Assembly: GCA_000827325.1 (NCBI GenBank)
Contig: KN832883.1
Span: forward strand, 634,648-698,647
DNA: 64,000 nt
Direction of reading: 5' to 3'
DNA from: Oidiodendron maius Zn
Lineage: Eukaryota > Ascomycota > Leotiomycetes > Myxotrichaceae
Shown here piece after piece: positions 31,985 through 44,653 of the stretch. The notes beneath the pieces were generated by a model, which worked only from the letters and a program-made list of their open reading frames with translations, was not told where the DNA came from and searched no databases. The first letter of the stretch is position 1; each line of letters begins with the position of its first letter. The translations under genes were made by a program, and so were the position numbers.

Positions 31985-34900
31985 AGAACCTCTACTAGAA
32001 ATATCATAAGGTAAACCGTGCCCCTTAGGGCTGGACAAAACCCTTATGCATTAGTCCCTATACATACAAAGCGTCTTCGCCTGGTCCTTGCTGCTACTTA
32101 GCCAGTCTCACTGCCGACTATATAATACTACCTGGAGCCTCTATAGCCCCCTTTCTTCCTCCTTCTCCTCCTAGTCCTGGATTGCTGTATACCTGTAGGC
32201 TTGCCGGAACTCAGGGAGGCGGCTGGTAGCTAGCAGCCACCTTACCACCATCCCTGTATAGGCTAGGTCTACTGTTGCTGCTATAAAGTCACGGGTAGTT
32301 TGAAGGGGGTATAGTAGGAGGGCCCTCTGGAGCTCCTCTCTCTCTTGTTGTAGTTCTGGGCAATAGAGGACTATATAGGCTAGCGTTTCCCCTATAATAC
32401 TATAGCGATAGAGCGGCGTGTTTACTTCTAGGACCCTTTACTGGAACAGGAATGCTTGGAGCCCTATCTTGCCTATATAGATCTATATAAGAAGGGAGCT
32501 TTTATACTTCTTAAGGCCCTAGTGTTTCTGGAGTACCTTCTTCCCTTTAAATTCAGGGTCTATATCTACTGGTTCTATACTAGGTCCTCTCTAGGACCTT
32601 GCCTATATCTCGACCTTACCTTCCTACTATAGTCTCTAGTCCCTCTCTATTACTTTATCTGTTATTAGCTCCCCCTTAATATACTACCTGCTTACCTACT
32701 TTGCCTTCTATTCTCCTCCCTTAGATAGAAGTTATAGTCCTACCAGCCTAATTCTTATCCTCTACTATTAGAGGCAGGACACTATTACAGTATAGGTACT
32801 ATATACTTTCTTAGCTATACCTATATATTCAAGCCTTAACTCAAATTCTATAACTCTCTTATTAAGGTATATATAGATTAGTAGAGTAGCTGTTTTGATC
32901 TTAAGGTATTAAATCTAGATTATATAATATCCTCTAGTTACTATATAAAGACAGTTAGACTATACTATACTAAGGTGGTTAGTAATACCCCTAGGGTTTA
33001 CCCCTACCTTACTAGGTTTATACTATATAGATACTCTATATACTATTATTACCTTTATTACTTTAGTATAGATTTCTCTTATATAGGCTAGGCTATATCT
33101 CTAGACTAATATTACAAGCTTTATAAGTATAAGCTTCTAGATAGCTAGCTTCTTCTTGACTTCTTTTAGGTAGCGATTCTACTGGAGCTTTCTATCTAGC
33201 TAGACTCTAAGGAATCAGGCTAACTCTACTAGATTGATTATATATCCTGCTAGGCAAACTACCTTTAAGAACTCTATATACTTCCAGGTAAAGTATATAA
33301 GTTCGCTCTTTTAAGGGGCAAACTCTATGTCTCTTGTTTTAGTCTAGTATTTACAGACCTTAAATATACCCTTAAGTCGCTAGTAGTTCTCCTAGATATT
33401 ACAGCTAGCTACTAGGAGGTTTATATTATCTATAAATCCTATAATTATTAGGTTTCTATATTTCTCTAGAGCTTTATAGAGCAAGGCTATATAGAGCAGG
33501 AATAGGATTAGTGATAAAGGGGATCCCTATAGGACCTCTACCCTAATCTATATTAGCTCCGATACTTTACTATTAAATATAAGCTTTATAGAGTATACTT
33601 CAAGGTAGCTGTTAGTCTACCTTACTACCTATATCAGGAAGCCCTGTTTATATAGGGTATCTAGAAGCCTAGTATAGTTGACTATATTAAAGGCTCCTTT
33701 AATATTAAGCTAGAGTAGCAAGGCTACTGCTCTATAGCTTTAGGCTATCTATACTACTTTAGTGACTAGATATATAGCAAGTTCTATAGACTGCCCTTTT
33801 CTGTTCTCTGTTTGATCCTCTAGTAGTAGTTGCTATAACTCTACTATATCTATAATTCAATTCCTTATTACCCCTTTAATAAGTTTTCTAACTATACTTA
33901 GTAAAGAGATTAGTCTCTAGCCTTTAGCTATTTATTGCTATATTAGTATCTTGCCTGGTTTCTTAAGGACTACTACTCCTATATTATAGAACTGTTTTAG
34001 GAAGTATTTAAGGTTGAAGCTAGCTTAGGTTATAGCTACAAGAATTGTTAAGAGGGGTCTACTATATACCTTCAGGAACTCTGTTAGGAGATTGTTACTT
34101 GGTCCTAGTGCTTTCTAGGCTCCCTATTTAAGTCTTTCCTCTATTTCCTCTATAGTAACTACCTTTTTAATAGGGAATTGCTATTAGGTTGAAGCCTCTT
34201 TCTAGATAGTATCCTTGATATCCTAGAGGTCTACTTTACTACTAGGGAAGAACCTCCCTATTAAAGTTTTATTCTTTTCTTTATAGGTAAATGCTAATTA
34301 AGGGGTATCCTTGCTTTAATATAGTAGTGGTATTATTAGTAGCTCTTAAGAGGTATAATTTCTTAATTGTATCTACTATTAGAGTTTCTAAAGGGTCTTT
34401 AGCTGCTTTAAGGCTCTAGCAAGGGCTAGTCTCTAATACCTTGTTTATACTTTTTAGATTACCTACCTTTGTTTCTAGATAGCTTCTTGAAGCTTTGTCT
34501 ATATATATTATAATACTACTATATAGTAGCTATATTATACTACTGATATCTCTACTACTATCTTGTCTACTTCCTTATTCTATTATAGTTCGCCTTAACT
34601 ATAGCTAGTCTTATACTATAGAGTCGAAATGTTAGTGATTCTCTAGAGCTGCTATATAAGCTGATTAGTTGTATAATTAAGGGCTTTTAGGGAGCTAATA
34701 AAGAGGGGTATTTTTAGAGTTTTTGCTTCTATTACTACTAGGTCTTTGTCTATCTTTATCTATAACTACTCTAGTGGTATACTAGAGGGTTGCTAGTACT
34801 ATATACTTTTGATTTATATAAGTTAGGCTATATAGTCTGATCTAGTATAGTCTAGGCCCCTCTTATAGTATACCTATAGTGTCTCTATATACTATATAAG

Positions 34901-36990
34901 GTCTAATATTCTGTCTCTATCCTCTCTATACTCTATATTTCTCTGTCTAGTAGGTTCTCCTTATAGTATAGCTAGTATAAGGTTCTAGTGTTATATTATT
35001 AAGAGGAGCACTTCTGTATATTATAAAGTTCTCCCTTCTCTATCCTATTATAGGTAGTAGAGGTTTATATTATTGACTACTAGGTGATAACCCTCTAGTA
35101 GTCTCTTAGAGAGTGTCTAGAGAGGGCTCTGCTAGTCTAGTCCTTTATATAGTGAGTATATTAACTATATTGTTAGTGGTTTAGGCCTATCCTTGAAGGT
35201 AACTCTATACTAGTTTATCCCTATAGCCTACGACTACCCTGTAATCCTGTAGTATTTATGGATATATAGCACTGTCTGGCTGTTGCCTCTATAGACTAGG
35301 TAGTATTTGCTGTTGGCTAGATAGTAGAGTTGTCCAGTTCCTGAGCTCCTAGCTGGTTCCTATATAGCTATTATATTATACTTGCTGTAATCCCCTAGTA
35401 TAATTGGTACTGCCTCCTGGTTCTTTCCTGTATTCCAGTATACTACTAATAGTATCATTAGAAGGGGTTAGAGCTGCTTACTGTAGTGTCTTAGGTGCTT
35501 TATATTCCCTAGATCTTTGCTGCACTTATACTACAGCCTTACTAGGCGAATATTGCGATATCTTGATATATCTTTGCTGCCTGGATAGTTCCTGGTAGTC
35601 TTCCTCTCTTAGCTGCTAGTTGGCTAGAGGTATACTAGGAGCTCTCTAGCTATAGTAGTCTTTTATATATAACTAGATAGAAGCTGTCTGTATCTTCTTC
35701 TAGTTATAGGGCTAGTATATTGCCTGTATTGCTACTGCTGTTTCTTTAGGTAACCTTAAACTAGAGTGGCTAGTATAGGTATACCTAATAGGCTCTACTA
35801 CTCTCCTGCTTGGCAGCAGGGCAGTCCTAGTCCTATATAGTATAAGCTCCTCTATAGTTGATATACCTCTTCTTATTACTGTCTTCCTTTTTTAGGTAGT
35901 TGGCTTCTCCCCCTTTATATACTATATAGGTGTAGTGGCTGTATCTAGCCTGTTTGGTATAGTACTGTCTAATATACCTGAAGGTATAGTACCTAAAGTA
36001 TTGCCTTACCTATACTTCTATATAGTAGGGTTTAATGTTGAAAATTTAGGCCTTGAATATAATACCTCTTTAGTAAGCCTCCTGAGCAGCGACTATACTA
36101 CTTATATATAGGACTATATTAGTGAATAGCCTATAAGGGGTCTTAGGGAGCTATATTTTATACTAGGCGATACCAGGTATATGTTTCTTTAGTTTAATAA
36201 GGAGCTCTACTGGATTATAGATATTGTATAGTCTAGAGGCTGCTATTCCTTTTACTATAACTATAAACTCCCTATATTTCACCTATACCTGTACTCCAAA
36301 TATAGTCGCTACTTATACTATCTCCTTAATAAAGCCTTCTATATTTTCTATAAACGTTAGGACTGTATTGCTACTCTATATTCTCCTTGCTACTACTATA
36401 CTGTCCTCTCCTAGTACCTTATTAACTGCCTTAACTATTTAGGTAGGCGTTCTTTTAGCCAGGTCCTTGCTCTGCTCTAGAGCTTGTATTACGATTTCCC
36501 GGGTTTGTTGCTCTAGAATAACTACCTTTAGTGTATATACTGCTCCCTTGCTAGTACTGTATACCCCCTTTACCACTACTGCCTATATCTTCTTGGATGT
36601 ATTCTTAGGCCCCGGTAGGGCCTCCTTAACCGTTTTTGCTAGTGTCTTAATAGTGGTTTGCAGGTTGTTCAACTCTATTATAGTGCTGGCTCCTAGCGTA
36701 TTTTGATACATTATAAGGACCTCCTTCAGCATTACAATAAAGCCCTCCTCTTTACCTAGTATTACATAGTCTTTGAATGGTCGCAAGAGATCCTCGTGAT
36801 TACCCTCCAGCCCCCCTTCTCCCTTATCGCCGCTGCTTCGCTGGGTCTGCACATACATACTTGCGCCTGCTAGTAGGTGGTGCACGCTTTGCTCAAGACC
36901 AGTGTATCCGTCGTCGACTACCATTGGAGCCGCCATAACGCCGGAGGGATGCAGGTGACTCGAAGGGTAGTAGAACCAGGGTCGCTAGTT
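31985..36990 (-). mobile_element. Tad-type LINE retrotransposon, heavily RIP-mutated
   Basis: Read on the minus strand the element runs from about 36990 (5') to about 31990 (3'); outer limits are approximate. ORF1 starts at 36936. ORF2 relics can be followed through many stops: an AP-endonuclease motif near 35070 reading VVNNINLYY (normally VVGDxNxHH), reverse transcriptase with LNIKGAFNIVN (33690-33730), GSPLSLILFLLYIA (33490-33530) and the active site FIDN near 33430 instead of FxDD, and a C-terminal segment near 32170-32350. Each deviation is a C-to-T or G-to-A change, Gln codons have become stops, and TA dinucleotides dominate. It is inactive. Confidence 0.85.
36583..36936 (-). pseudogene. 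LINE ORF1 (gag-like), N-terminal 117 codons still open
   Basis: The frame starts MAAPMVVDDGYTGLEQ and stays open for 117 codons, with normal base composition up to about 36600; then stop codons typical of RIP begin. A helical segment (TIIELNNLQTTIKTLAKTV) resembles the coiled part of Tad-type ORF1 proteins. Reading through the stops continues the ORF1 relic towards 36000. This RNA-binding protein would coat LINE RNA; here it is truncated. Confidence 0.65.
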
Positions 36991-37838
36991 CCAGATTTTG
37001 TAGTTATTTAATTTTATATTGAGGTTTAAGGTTGAATATAGGGTATAAATTAAAATCGCGAAAAATATGTTTTAACCCGGTATCATATTACGCTGCTATC
37101 ATATCAGACAACTAGATTGCAACTGTAATAGAATAGAGCCAAATATTCATCTAGTTAAGTCAGTCTTCATGTGAAATACAGCTCCGATTTTTACGTTCTC
37201 TATTGGACAAGATATCTATGATAGCTGACATCCCCGCAAGCGAAAATCCCGTAGTAAAACTGACAGGCTCACTAACTGGCAAATTTGCCGACGACAGGTG
37301 TCATTTCAATTGTCAAGTTATCTGGTACAGGTGCGGCTGTAGAATACCTTTTATACTAAGCTGTAAGTAAAACCGAGTCAAAATTTTGACTTTTACAACC
37401 ACAGGTTTTCATCCATGATATTACAACTCTTCTAAGTCCTAGAGCCCGGGAATCTTACTATATTATACTAAAATAAACGCTATAAATTTCGTTTAAATTT
37501 TAAGTTCTGTAAAATTTTTAAAGGCATAGGAAAACAAGGGAAGTTCAACTTTAAAGCACTTGTGGCGTAAAGAAACAGCTACTATGCAAGCCTTCCAGAG
37601 GAAGGTACGCAAGAAGGAAGTGGACTCGGCTAGGCATGAAGTTTAGATAACTGGAAAACTGGAATGATATTTTTCGCTGAGAGTTGTGCACTTTAGTCGG
37701 GTTCGCCAGCTTCATTACGGGATATTGGCTTCGCAAGGATGTCTGTTAATATATAACCTCGACGTACCATCTAGCCCAGCACCAATATACCAGTTAAGAA
37801 ACTCATACATATGCATCCCAATAATACACATTCCCGTA
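36991..37838. other. Intergenic, nothing recognised
   Basis: A/T-rich sequence between the LINE and the 3' end of the monooxygenase gene; no gene, repeat or motif supported. Confidence 0.45.
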
Positions 37839-39120
37839 TTACACTTCCTCCTCAACATCATACGCCAAATCTCCCATCCGCGACGCCGATTGCCCAAAGG
37901 TCCCCGACCCCCACAGGTACAGCTTGATGGCCAACTGCTTAGCCACCAGTCCCCAGGGACCCGTCCTCTGCCGGAGGTCGCCATTGCGCGCGGCAACCTT
38001 GTACATCTCAGTTATACGTGGCCTCCTAATCTCGTCGAACCTCTGAAACACGTCACCCAGTGCCTTCCCCTCGTCTTGCAACAGCCGTGCCAGCATAAAC
38101 GCATCTTCCGTCGCCATGGACACGCCCTGCCCGGCATGCGGCTGCATGGCGTGTGCCGCGTCACCTACGAGGAGACATCGGCCTTTATACCACGATCCCC
38201 CCAGCGGCAGGCGGTAGATGGGATAGAACTTCACCGTGGGTGTCGTGTCAATGATCTCTCTCATTGCCGCGCCCCACTCCCCTCGGGCGTCTTGTAGCAG
38301 ACGATGCATCTTTTCTTTAAATCCCTTGACCTCTTCTTTCGCATGTACCTCCCATCCGTCTCGGATATCGCCACTCGTGGGCAGCGGTACCTCCTGCGAG
38401 AAGCCCCACATGATCTCCTCGTGGGTTGCCATGCAGGGCATAGCGAGGAACATGCCTTCTTGCGTGATGGTCGCATTTATACCTTTCATTTGCGCGATGG
38501 CCGATGCGCTGAGGGATGATGCCGGGATGATGGTGAAGATGCTCGCGACGCCCGAGTACTCGGGCTCCTGCAATGGGTCGACATACAGTTTTCGCACTGA
38601 GGAATGGATCCCGTCGCAGCCCAGGAGAATGTCAGCGGCATCAGTTGTTCCATCAGAAAACGTTGCCGTAACTTTATCTTTTCCCTCCTCGATCTGGACG
38701 ATTCGCTTGTTGTAATAGATCGGGATCTTTGCTTCCTCGGCCGCCTCCATAAGAACATCCAACAGGTCGATCCGCTTGATGCGAAGATAGCCATCCGTCG
38801 CTCCTCCGACCATGTCCCGCCGGCCAAGAATGCTGCCCTGCGCTGCGCGGACGATCATCTCGGATTCGCTGTTGCCCTTTGCACACAACGCATCATGCAC
38901 GCCCAGCCGGTGCATCAGGCGCAAGCCATTGCTCGGTATTCCAACTGCGCCGCCAAGCGTCGTGGGTTCGGCACGGAGTTCGTAGATGCGGCAGGAGATG
39001 TTGGTGGTCTGCTGGAGGCGTAGAGCCGTAGCGAGGCCGGCGGGGCCTCCGCCTATGATGATGGCCTGGGTGTGTTAGAGAATAACAACCATTTATTAGA
39101 GGACTTACGCTTCTGCTCAT
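37839..39120 (-). CDS. FAD-dependent monooxygenase (salicylate hydroxylase-like)
   Basis: Exon 1 is only 12 bases (39120-39109, MSRS); a 43-bp intron (GTAAGT donor, CTCTAAC branch) leads to exon 2, 39065-37839; 412 residues in total. The first join creates the dinucleotide-binding motif AIIIGGGPAG (residues 5-14). The middle DG motif is CDGIHSSVR (D155) and the FAD-ribityl motif is LVGDAAHAMQPHAGQG (D306). These three define group A flavoprotein monooxygenases, which use NAD(P)H and oxygen to hydroxylate aromatic or polyketide substrates. There is no signal peptide or C-terminal anchor. The next genes, 1.6 kb upstream, are a Zn2Cys6 factor and an NmrA-like protein, so a small regulated catabolic group is possible but unproven. 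Confidence 0.92.
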
Positions 39121-40737
39121 GTTTATACAGTGATTGAAGTAGTTATAGTGACTTAGAAGAGCTGTAGTAATGCTGCAGGAATAATGCTGTATGGAATCAT
39201 GTCTGATTTTATATTGAGGTGCGGAGGAGACCCCGCGGGTGCATTGCTACTTTCGGTAATTCTCTCCGCGGCATATTTTGCCTCTTTTAGTATGTGTCTC
39301 CGACAGGAGTAAACTAATATTGAAGTTGTGTAACTTTTAGAAGACAATTAATAAAAGATTTAAAAGTGAATCTCTATAATCTCAAAAATAGCTATGTCAA
39401 ACCTATGAATAGATCTACAATGACATCTAGAACGGGCAATCTATTGTAGTTTGACGAGAAGCAAATATTCGAGATATTCGATTCGCATATCCACATATTA
39501 AAATATTGCTCAGACAATTATACTGAAATATCCCATATTTCAAGGACACCGCTGAATTCACTCATATCAAGTACCATCATATGTGGAACCTCCCACAAGT
39601 AGTTTTTTAAGCACCGTTTGTAGGTCGTCTGCTAATTTATGCCCAGATGAATCTCTTCAGCATCAACCCCCGCACCATTCTCCCACCCCGAGGCCGAGAA
39701 CACCCCGACATTGAAGGGAGATGAGGAGGCGGCTGTTGATGAGGGCTCGATATTGGTAAGGAAAAACTGCAAGAAGCCCCGTATATGTGCTTGTACATGT
39801 TTACAACTATTGTAATTCAGATCATTCGTAGCACTTTCAGAGCTTAAGCGCCTGAGTACAACCAGTGCATCTTCATCTTTAAAACACCATATTTCTCGAT
39901 GTCTGTTCGCTCCTCTTGCTCCATTTTCTTTTCATTTCGCCGTGCCACTCATCGGTGCTGATTATTCACTTGGGACGCCATGCGGATATGGACAGGGTTT
40001 TTGTACCATCAGTGCTTTGCTCACGAGCGTGGCATTAAGGTTTGTAGAGTCTGCGGCACCGCTTGTCGAAGGTAAGCAGCTCATACGGGTTAAGATATGA
40101 TGTAGAAGATACTTGCCAGTAATTTGCGGTAGACGGATGTAATTGCTGGTAAATAATGGAAGAATAGGAAATAATTCTCGAGTTGATTGAAATTTCACGA
40201 CCCAAAATTTTCTTGTAGGAGGGATTTAGAGTGCACAGAAGTGACCACGGAACACGGCTTATGCAGAAATATAAGACATCTCTACGTGCATAGATTTTGA
40301 GATACTCAAAGTCAAAGTACCCATTATTTTTCTCTCCACAATGGGTTTCTCGCTCCTAGAGAGGGACGTTAGTTTCACATGTCCATATTCGTAATAAAAA
40401 TATTCAATTATTTAATTGGGTGGCGGAGGGATTCACATAATCCCGATGTCTCGGGGACTTATCGCCAAATAGATGTTTTATGGGGATCTCGGAAAATGAA
40501 AGTTGTCGGGGCCGAACTATCGCACCGACGAATTCTCCCTCGGGCGCTATGTTTGCCACTCCGTCTGCGAGGCCTTCTGTATCACTTCCGTTCTCCGCTC
40601 CGACTTTCAATTTTCCAGATTACCGTGGCCGTCTCTTTACTCTTGCAATCTAAGGAGAGGCTACTCTGGCGAGCAATCAGCCTCTGTCCAGGACTCTCCA
40701 TTGTTCGGCGAATTCGGTTTAGCTTGCTAAATATCCA
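39121..40737. other. Intergenic between divergent monooxygenase and Zn2Cys6 genes
   Basis: This 1.6-kb stretch is the shared upstream region of two divergently transcribed genes, which fits local control. It also holds a coding relic on the minus strand (39632-39925, separate entry). Otherwise nothing is recognised. Confidence 0.5.
39632..39925 (-). pseudogene. Possible coding relic, maybe a transporter tail
   Basis: One frame is open for about 95 codons without a good start: it contains ANRHREIWCFKDEDALVVLRR, later RGFLQFFLTNIEPSSTAASS, and stops at TAG 39634-39632. The EDALVVLRRL part resembles the cytoplasmic loop of MFS sugar transporters (EEALxxLxRL), but no membrane segments are present. 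It may be a relic or chance. Confidence 0.25.
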
Positions 40738-43163
40738 ATGGCGCGGTCTTGTGTCTTGTGTCAAAGCCGAAAGATTAGGTGCGATAGGAACGTACCATGT
40801 GCAAACTGTACCAAGTCCCGTATTGAGTGTGTCTATGCCCCCGCGGCCCCTCCAAGGAAACGCAAAAAAAGGAGATTCCCGGAAGCAGAGCTACTGGCTC
40901 GGCTGAGAAGATATGAGGAGCAGCTGAGGAGCTGCGGTGCAGAGATTGATAGTGAAAATCATGAGGTAGTAGGCGCCATTGGCGATATTCCGACGATCAG
41001 AACAAAGCATTCTCAGGAATGCCTTCTCAAATTAGACCCTGTTAAGTCCTTCTCACTTAGGAGGTCGCTGAAACATGTCGAAAAGTGAGTTTTAACGGTC
41101 TGAATGCTAATGGCCGAACAACTGACAATTATAGTAACCTGCCAGCGAATGTGATTGAAGAGGTTAGTGACTTAGTCCCTTTGTGTTGCTGATCACGAAA
41201 TTTTTTGTGTGATTATTGCTAGCATTTCCAAGTTGAAATGCGCATTTCGCATATGTCGCTCTCTGTCAGTCAATTGACTAGGCCAACTTATTTGTCCTGA
41301 GCTCTTCCTTTACTGCACAGCAGCAGCCTGTTATTGGCTTCTTTGGGACAATCCGTAGTTAATAAGAAGCTATATTGACTGTTACTATTCTAATCGAGTT
41401 GAAAAGTTCACAGAAGCCGAAAAGATCCTCCAGTGGTCTTCCGACGATGAATTGTTTGATAAGCCTATGTACAACTCTATGACCTTCGATAATGAGGGCG
41501 ACCTTCTCTTCCCCTCTTATGCTATAGAAGATCTAAGCAAACTTCACCCTTCAGCAGTGCACATTTTCAGAATGTGGCAGACTTATCTAGACAATGTCAA
41601 CCCCCTAATCAAGGTCCTCCATGCCCCCACCGTACAACAACAAATTCTTGTTGCTATTTCGGATTTGGGGAAAGTACCAAAAGGACTAGAAGCGCTGATG
41701 TTCAGCATTTACATCTTAGCTGTTACTTCATTAGGCGAGAAGGATTGTAAATCCGTGTTGGGCGAGGAAAAAGCAACCTTATTGGCACGGTATCGAGCTG
41801 GTGCCAAACAAGCTCTTCGGAAGGCGGGATTTCTGAAATCTTCTGAGTTAATCGTGCTCCAAGCATTCTTCCTATTCCTAGTAAGTCGCTTACCTTCTAC
41901 GAAACCCATCTCGCGATCAATTGCACGTTGTCCGACTAAAGCCTTTGTTTCTAGGTGCCGAATATAGACTTGACTCTCGACGCAAGATCACTCTCCTGTC
42001 TGACGGGTATTACTGTTCGTATTGCCCAAAGGATGGGTCTCAATTCCGATGGCACAAGCTTTGGTCTCTCTCCTTTTGAAATAGAAATGCGACGGCGTTT
42101 GTGGTGGCAAATCATTATTCTCGATAGCCGTACCGCCGAAGTTTCTGGCTCTGGCCCGTCGATCATGCATCGCATGTGGACGACAAAACTTCCATTGAAT
42201 ATTAATGATAGTGACCTCTACCAAGATATGCGAGAACCACCGTCTGAGCTTACAGGATCTACTGAGATGACCTTCACCTTGCAAATTTGCGAGCTCTTTC
42301 AATATTTCCTACAATCACGAAAAGTGCTCCAATCGCCTGCTCTTTTGGATGAGGCAGTAGACGAGCTCGAAGCGCGTATAGAACAGAAGTATCTCAAATA
42401 TTGTGATCCTTCAGTTCCTATATATTCGATGGCTGTCAGTATGGCGAGGCTTACCATTGACAAACTCAAAATGTGCCCACGTCAACCGCATATCTTCCGA
42501 AACCGTGGGTTAGTTATGTCCGCTGAGGTAAAGGAGAATCTGTTTCTTCACAGCTTGAAAATGCTGGAAAATCACAACGAGATGATGGGATCGGAAAAAT
42601 TGAACGGATTTCTCTGGTATATCAAAGGCCAGTTTCCATTCCCGGGGCATTTATACGTTCTTTGCGCGCTCCGCTCTCGGCCTCCAGACAACCTCGCTGA
42701 GCGAGCCTGGCGTGCACATGCGGATACTTATCACCACCGCCTTCACAACAGCCATCAATGCGATTCCGCTAAAGGTTCTGATAGGCTCATGCATCCAGCA
42801 ATTGCAAAACTGGTGATCGAGGCGTGGGAAGCCCATACGGTCGCTGGTCAATCCCATCCATTTGGTGGTGCCACTCCGCTCTTCATCTCGGAGTTGCGGT
42901 CCAGGTTAAGGTTAAGGTCCTCCCTGCCCTCCAACATAGAGCGCCCAAATGTCTTTGATATAACTCCAGATGTTATGACTGATGGTCACAATGTGACTGC
43001 GTATCAATGGCCCAATCAACCCTCGGCTGAGATGATGCGGCAATCCCTTGAACAGTCTCTCATGACCAGTATGCAGTCCTCGAACTGGTCTTTGGCTGGC
43101 TGGGAGTTTTGGAATGATATCGCACAGGACCCTATGGCAATGCTAGGCTTGGATGTAATCTAG
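40738..43163 (+). CDS. Zn2Cys6 fungal transcription factor
   Basis: The start MARSCVLCQSRKIRC gives a zinc cluster with C5, C8, C15, C21, C24, C31, followed by a basic stretch (RKRKKRRF) and a coiled coil (ELLARLRRYEEQL). Firm exons are 40738-41084, 41135-41162 and, after an unresolved part (41163-41420), about 41410-41880 and 41955-43163. The intron 41881-41954 has GTAAGT/CTAG ends. The middle homology region is typical (KLHPSAVHIFRMWQTYLDNVN, then EIEMRRRLWWQIIILDSR). The gene may be intact, but 41223-41410 contains stops in the simple frame, so either an intron there was missed or the gene is damaged. It is divergent from the FAD monooxygenase and a good candidate regulator of it (inference). 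Confidence 0.85.
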
Positions 43164-43690
43164 TATTTATACATTGATACGTTGTCATATATAGTATGCT
43201 GACTTGAAACCTATTTTGTACGCCACTCGGCTGCCATATTCTAAAAGTCAGGATTGGACTCATGACGAAGAATGGAAACTTGTAAATCAGATAGGCAGTT
43301 CACGATTGCAATCGATCTCAGTTTCATTCGCTCAAGACGTCGAACGCTGGCATCGCTCTGTTGACATAAATTTTGCGATAAAAAAATTTTCAGTCTTTCA
43401 TCAAGACTCAGCTTCATGGCATTAGTTTGGGCCGCGAAAGTTATGTTATATTCTATCCAATGATGCCGAAGGCTAATGCTATCGCTCATGTCTGATCACT
43501 CAGACCCACCATAAGTGGAAATACTTCCTGGAAGTTCAGCGATATAAGAACAATACTGCATTGAAAAATGAGATATACAATTTAAATTGTGATACAAAAT
43601 TGCCTCAAGAGCGAGAGCGAAAACCGCGGTGCAGCCTATCAAGACTTTGGTGAGCCAAATTTGAACGTAGCACCAAGTCTCCTGCGGCTG
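43164..43690. other. Intergenic between convergent genes
   Basis: 3' flanks of the transcription factor and the NmrA-like gene; no further feature seen. Confidence 0.5.
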
Positions 43691-44653
43691 CTATTCAGTC
43701 CAGTTCGCCCCGACGAACTCGGCCAATGTGGTCAACTTCTGACCTTTAACAGCGTGGACAAAAGCGTCGCTTTCGCTCTGCTTGGATTGTGAGCCCTTTC
43801 CATAGTAACTGAAGTCCCTTATCAAGACCATGTTTTCACCAAGTTCCGTCCTCGCATGAGGAGGGAGTTGCAAGAACTCCTCCCAAGCATCCACAGGCAT
43901 TTCTTGAAACACCGTCTTCTCGCCTGTGACCGCAGAGATCGCCCTGACGACTTCACCGGGAGTGGACCACTGTGATACACCCTGAACGAACTTGCCGTCG
44001 CTAGCAGAGCCAAGCACCAAGGCACCAGCAACGAATTTTCCAGTGTCAGAGACAATGTCAAGCAATGGAATATTGGTAGTTGCCTCTATCCAAGGAGAAA
44101 ACATGGTAGAAATGCCAGTCTTGGGATCTTTCTGGATAGCAGATTTGAGGCTCTGCATATAGAAGCCGGGCATGAGGTGGGTGACCCACATCCCGGCCTT
44201 GGCCTTTTTAGATTCTGCGTACGCTGATACTTCAGCCTTGGAATCAAAATGCTCGATGTTCTTAAGGAGCCCGTTGGTCAAAGCTGTTGCACCGGGGAGA
44301 GACGACCAGACGAGATGCTTTACCCCCGTGGAGATACAGGCATCAACGATGTTCTTGCCCTGGATGATTTCGGTGGATTTCGACATTGTCCCCCAGTAGT
44401 TGGTAACTGCAAAGACGGAGTAAGAGCCAGCGAGGGCAGAAACAAGGGAGGATAGATCATCAAGGTCTGCCTTGATTGGCTCCACTCCCTTTGATTTCAG
44501 TTTCTGAGCAGAAGGCTTGGATGGATCTCTCGTAACCCCGCGGATTGTATGCGTGGAGGCTATTTCTGAGTTGGAGAGGAGGGCCGTAATCACAGAGCCG
44601 CCTTGATTGCCAGTAGCGCCAAAAACGGTGATGACTTTCTTGTCAGATGACAT
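43691..44653 (-). CDS. NmrA-like NAD(P)-binding protein
   Basis: An intronless gene of 320 residues from MSSDKKVITVFG; the frame is open 22 codons further to an ATG at 44719, but family members start near the first beta strand. The Rossmann motif GATGNQGGS lies at residues 12-20, followed by the basic RGVTRDPSKPSAQKL that suits NADP. The HLVWSSLPGA strand and the AYAESKKAK segment are typical of NmrA-type short-chain dehydrogenases without a full catalytic Tyr-x-x-x-Lys. NmrA senses dinucleotide state and represses nitrogen regulators; most relatives are of unknown role. It converges on the transcription factor gene (about 530 bases apart). Confidence 0.92.
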   Translation of the reverse strand: MSSDKKVITVFGATGNQGGSVITALLSNSEIASTHTIRGVTRDPSKPSAQKLKSKGVEPIKADLDDLSSLVSALAGSYSVFAVTNYWGTMSKSTEIIQGKNIVDACISTGVKHLVWSSLPGATALTNGLLKNIEHFDSKAEVSAYAESKKAKAGMWVTHLMPGFYMQSLKSAIQKDPKTGISTMFSPWIEATTNIPLLDIVSDTGKFVAGALVLGSASDGKFVQGVSQWSTPGEVVRAISAVTGEKTVFQEMPVDAWEEFLQLPPHARTELGENMVLIRDFSYYGKGSQSKQSESDAFVHAVKGQKLTTLAEFVGANWTE

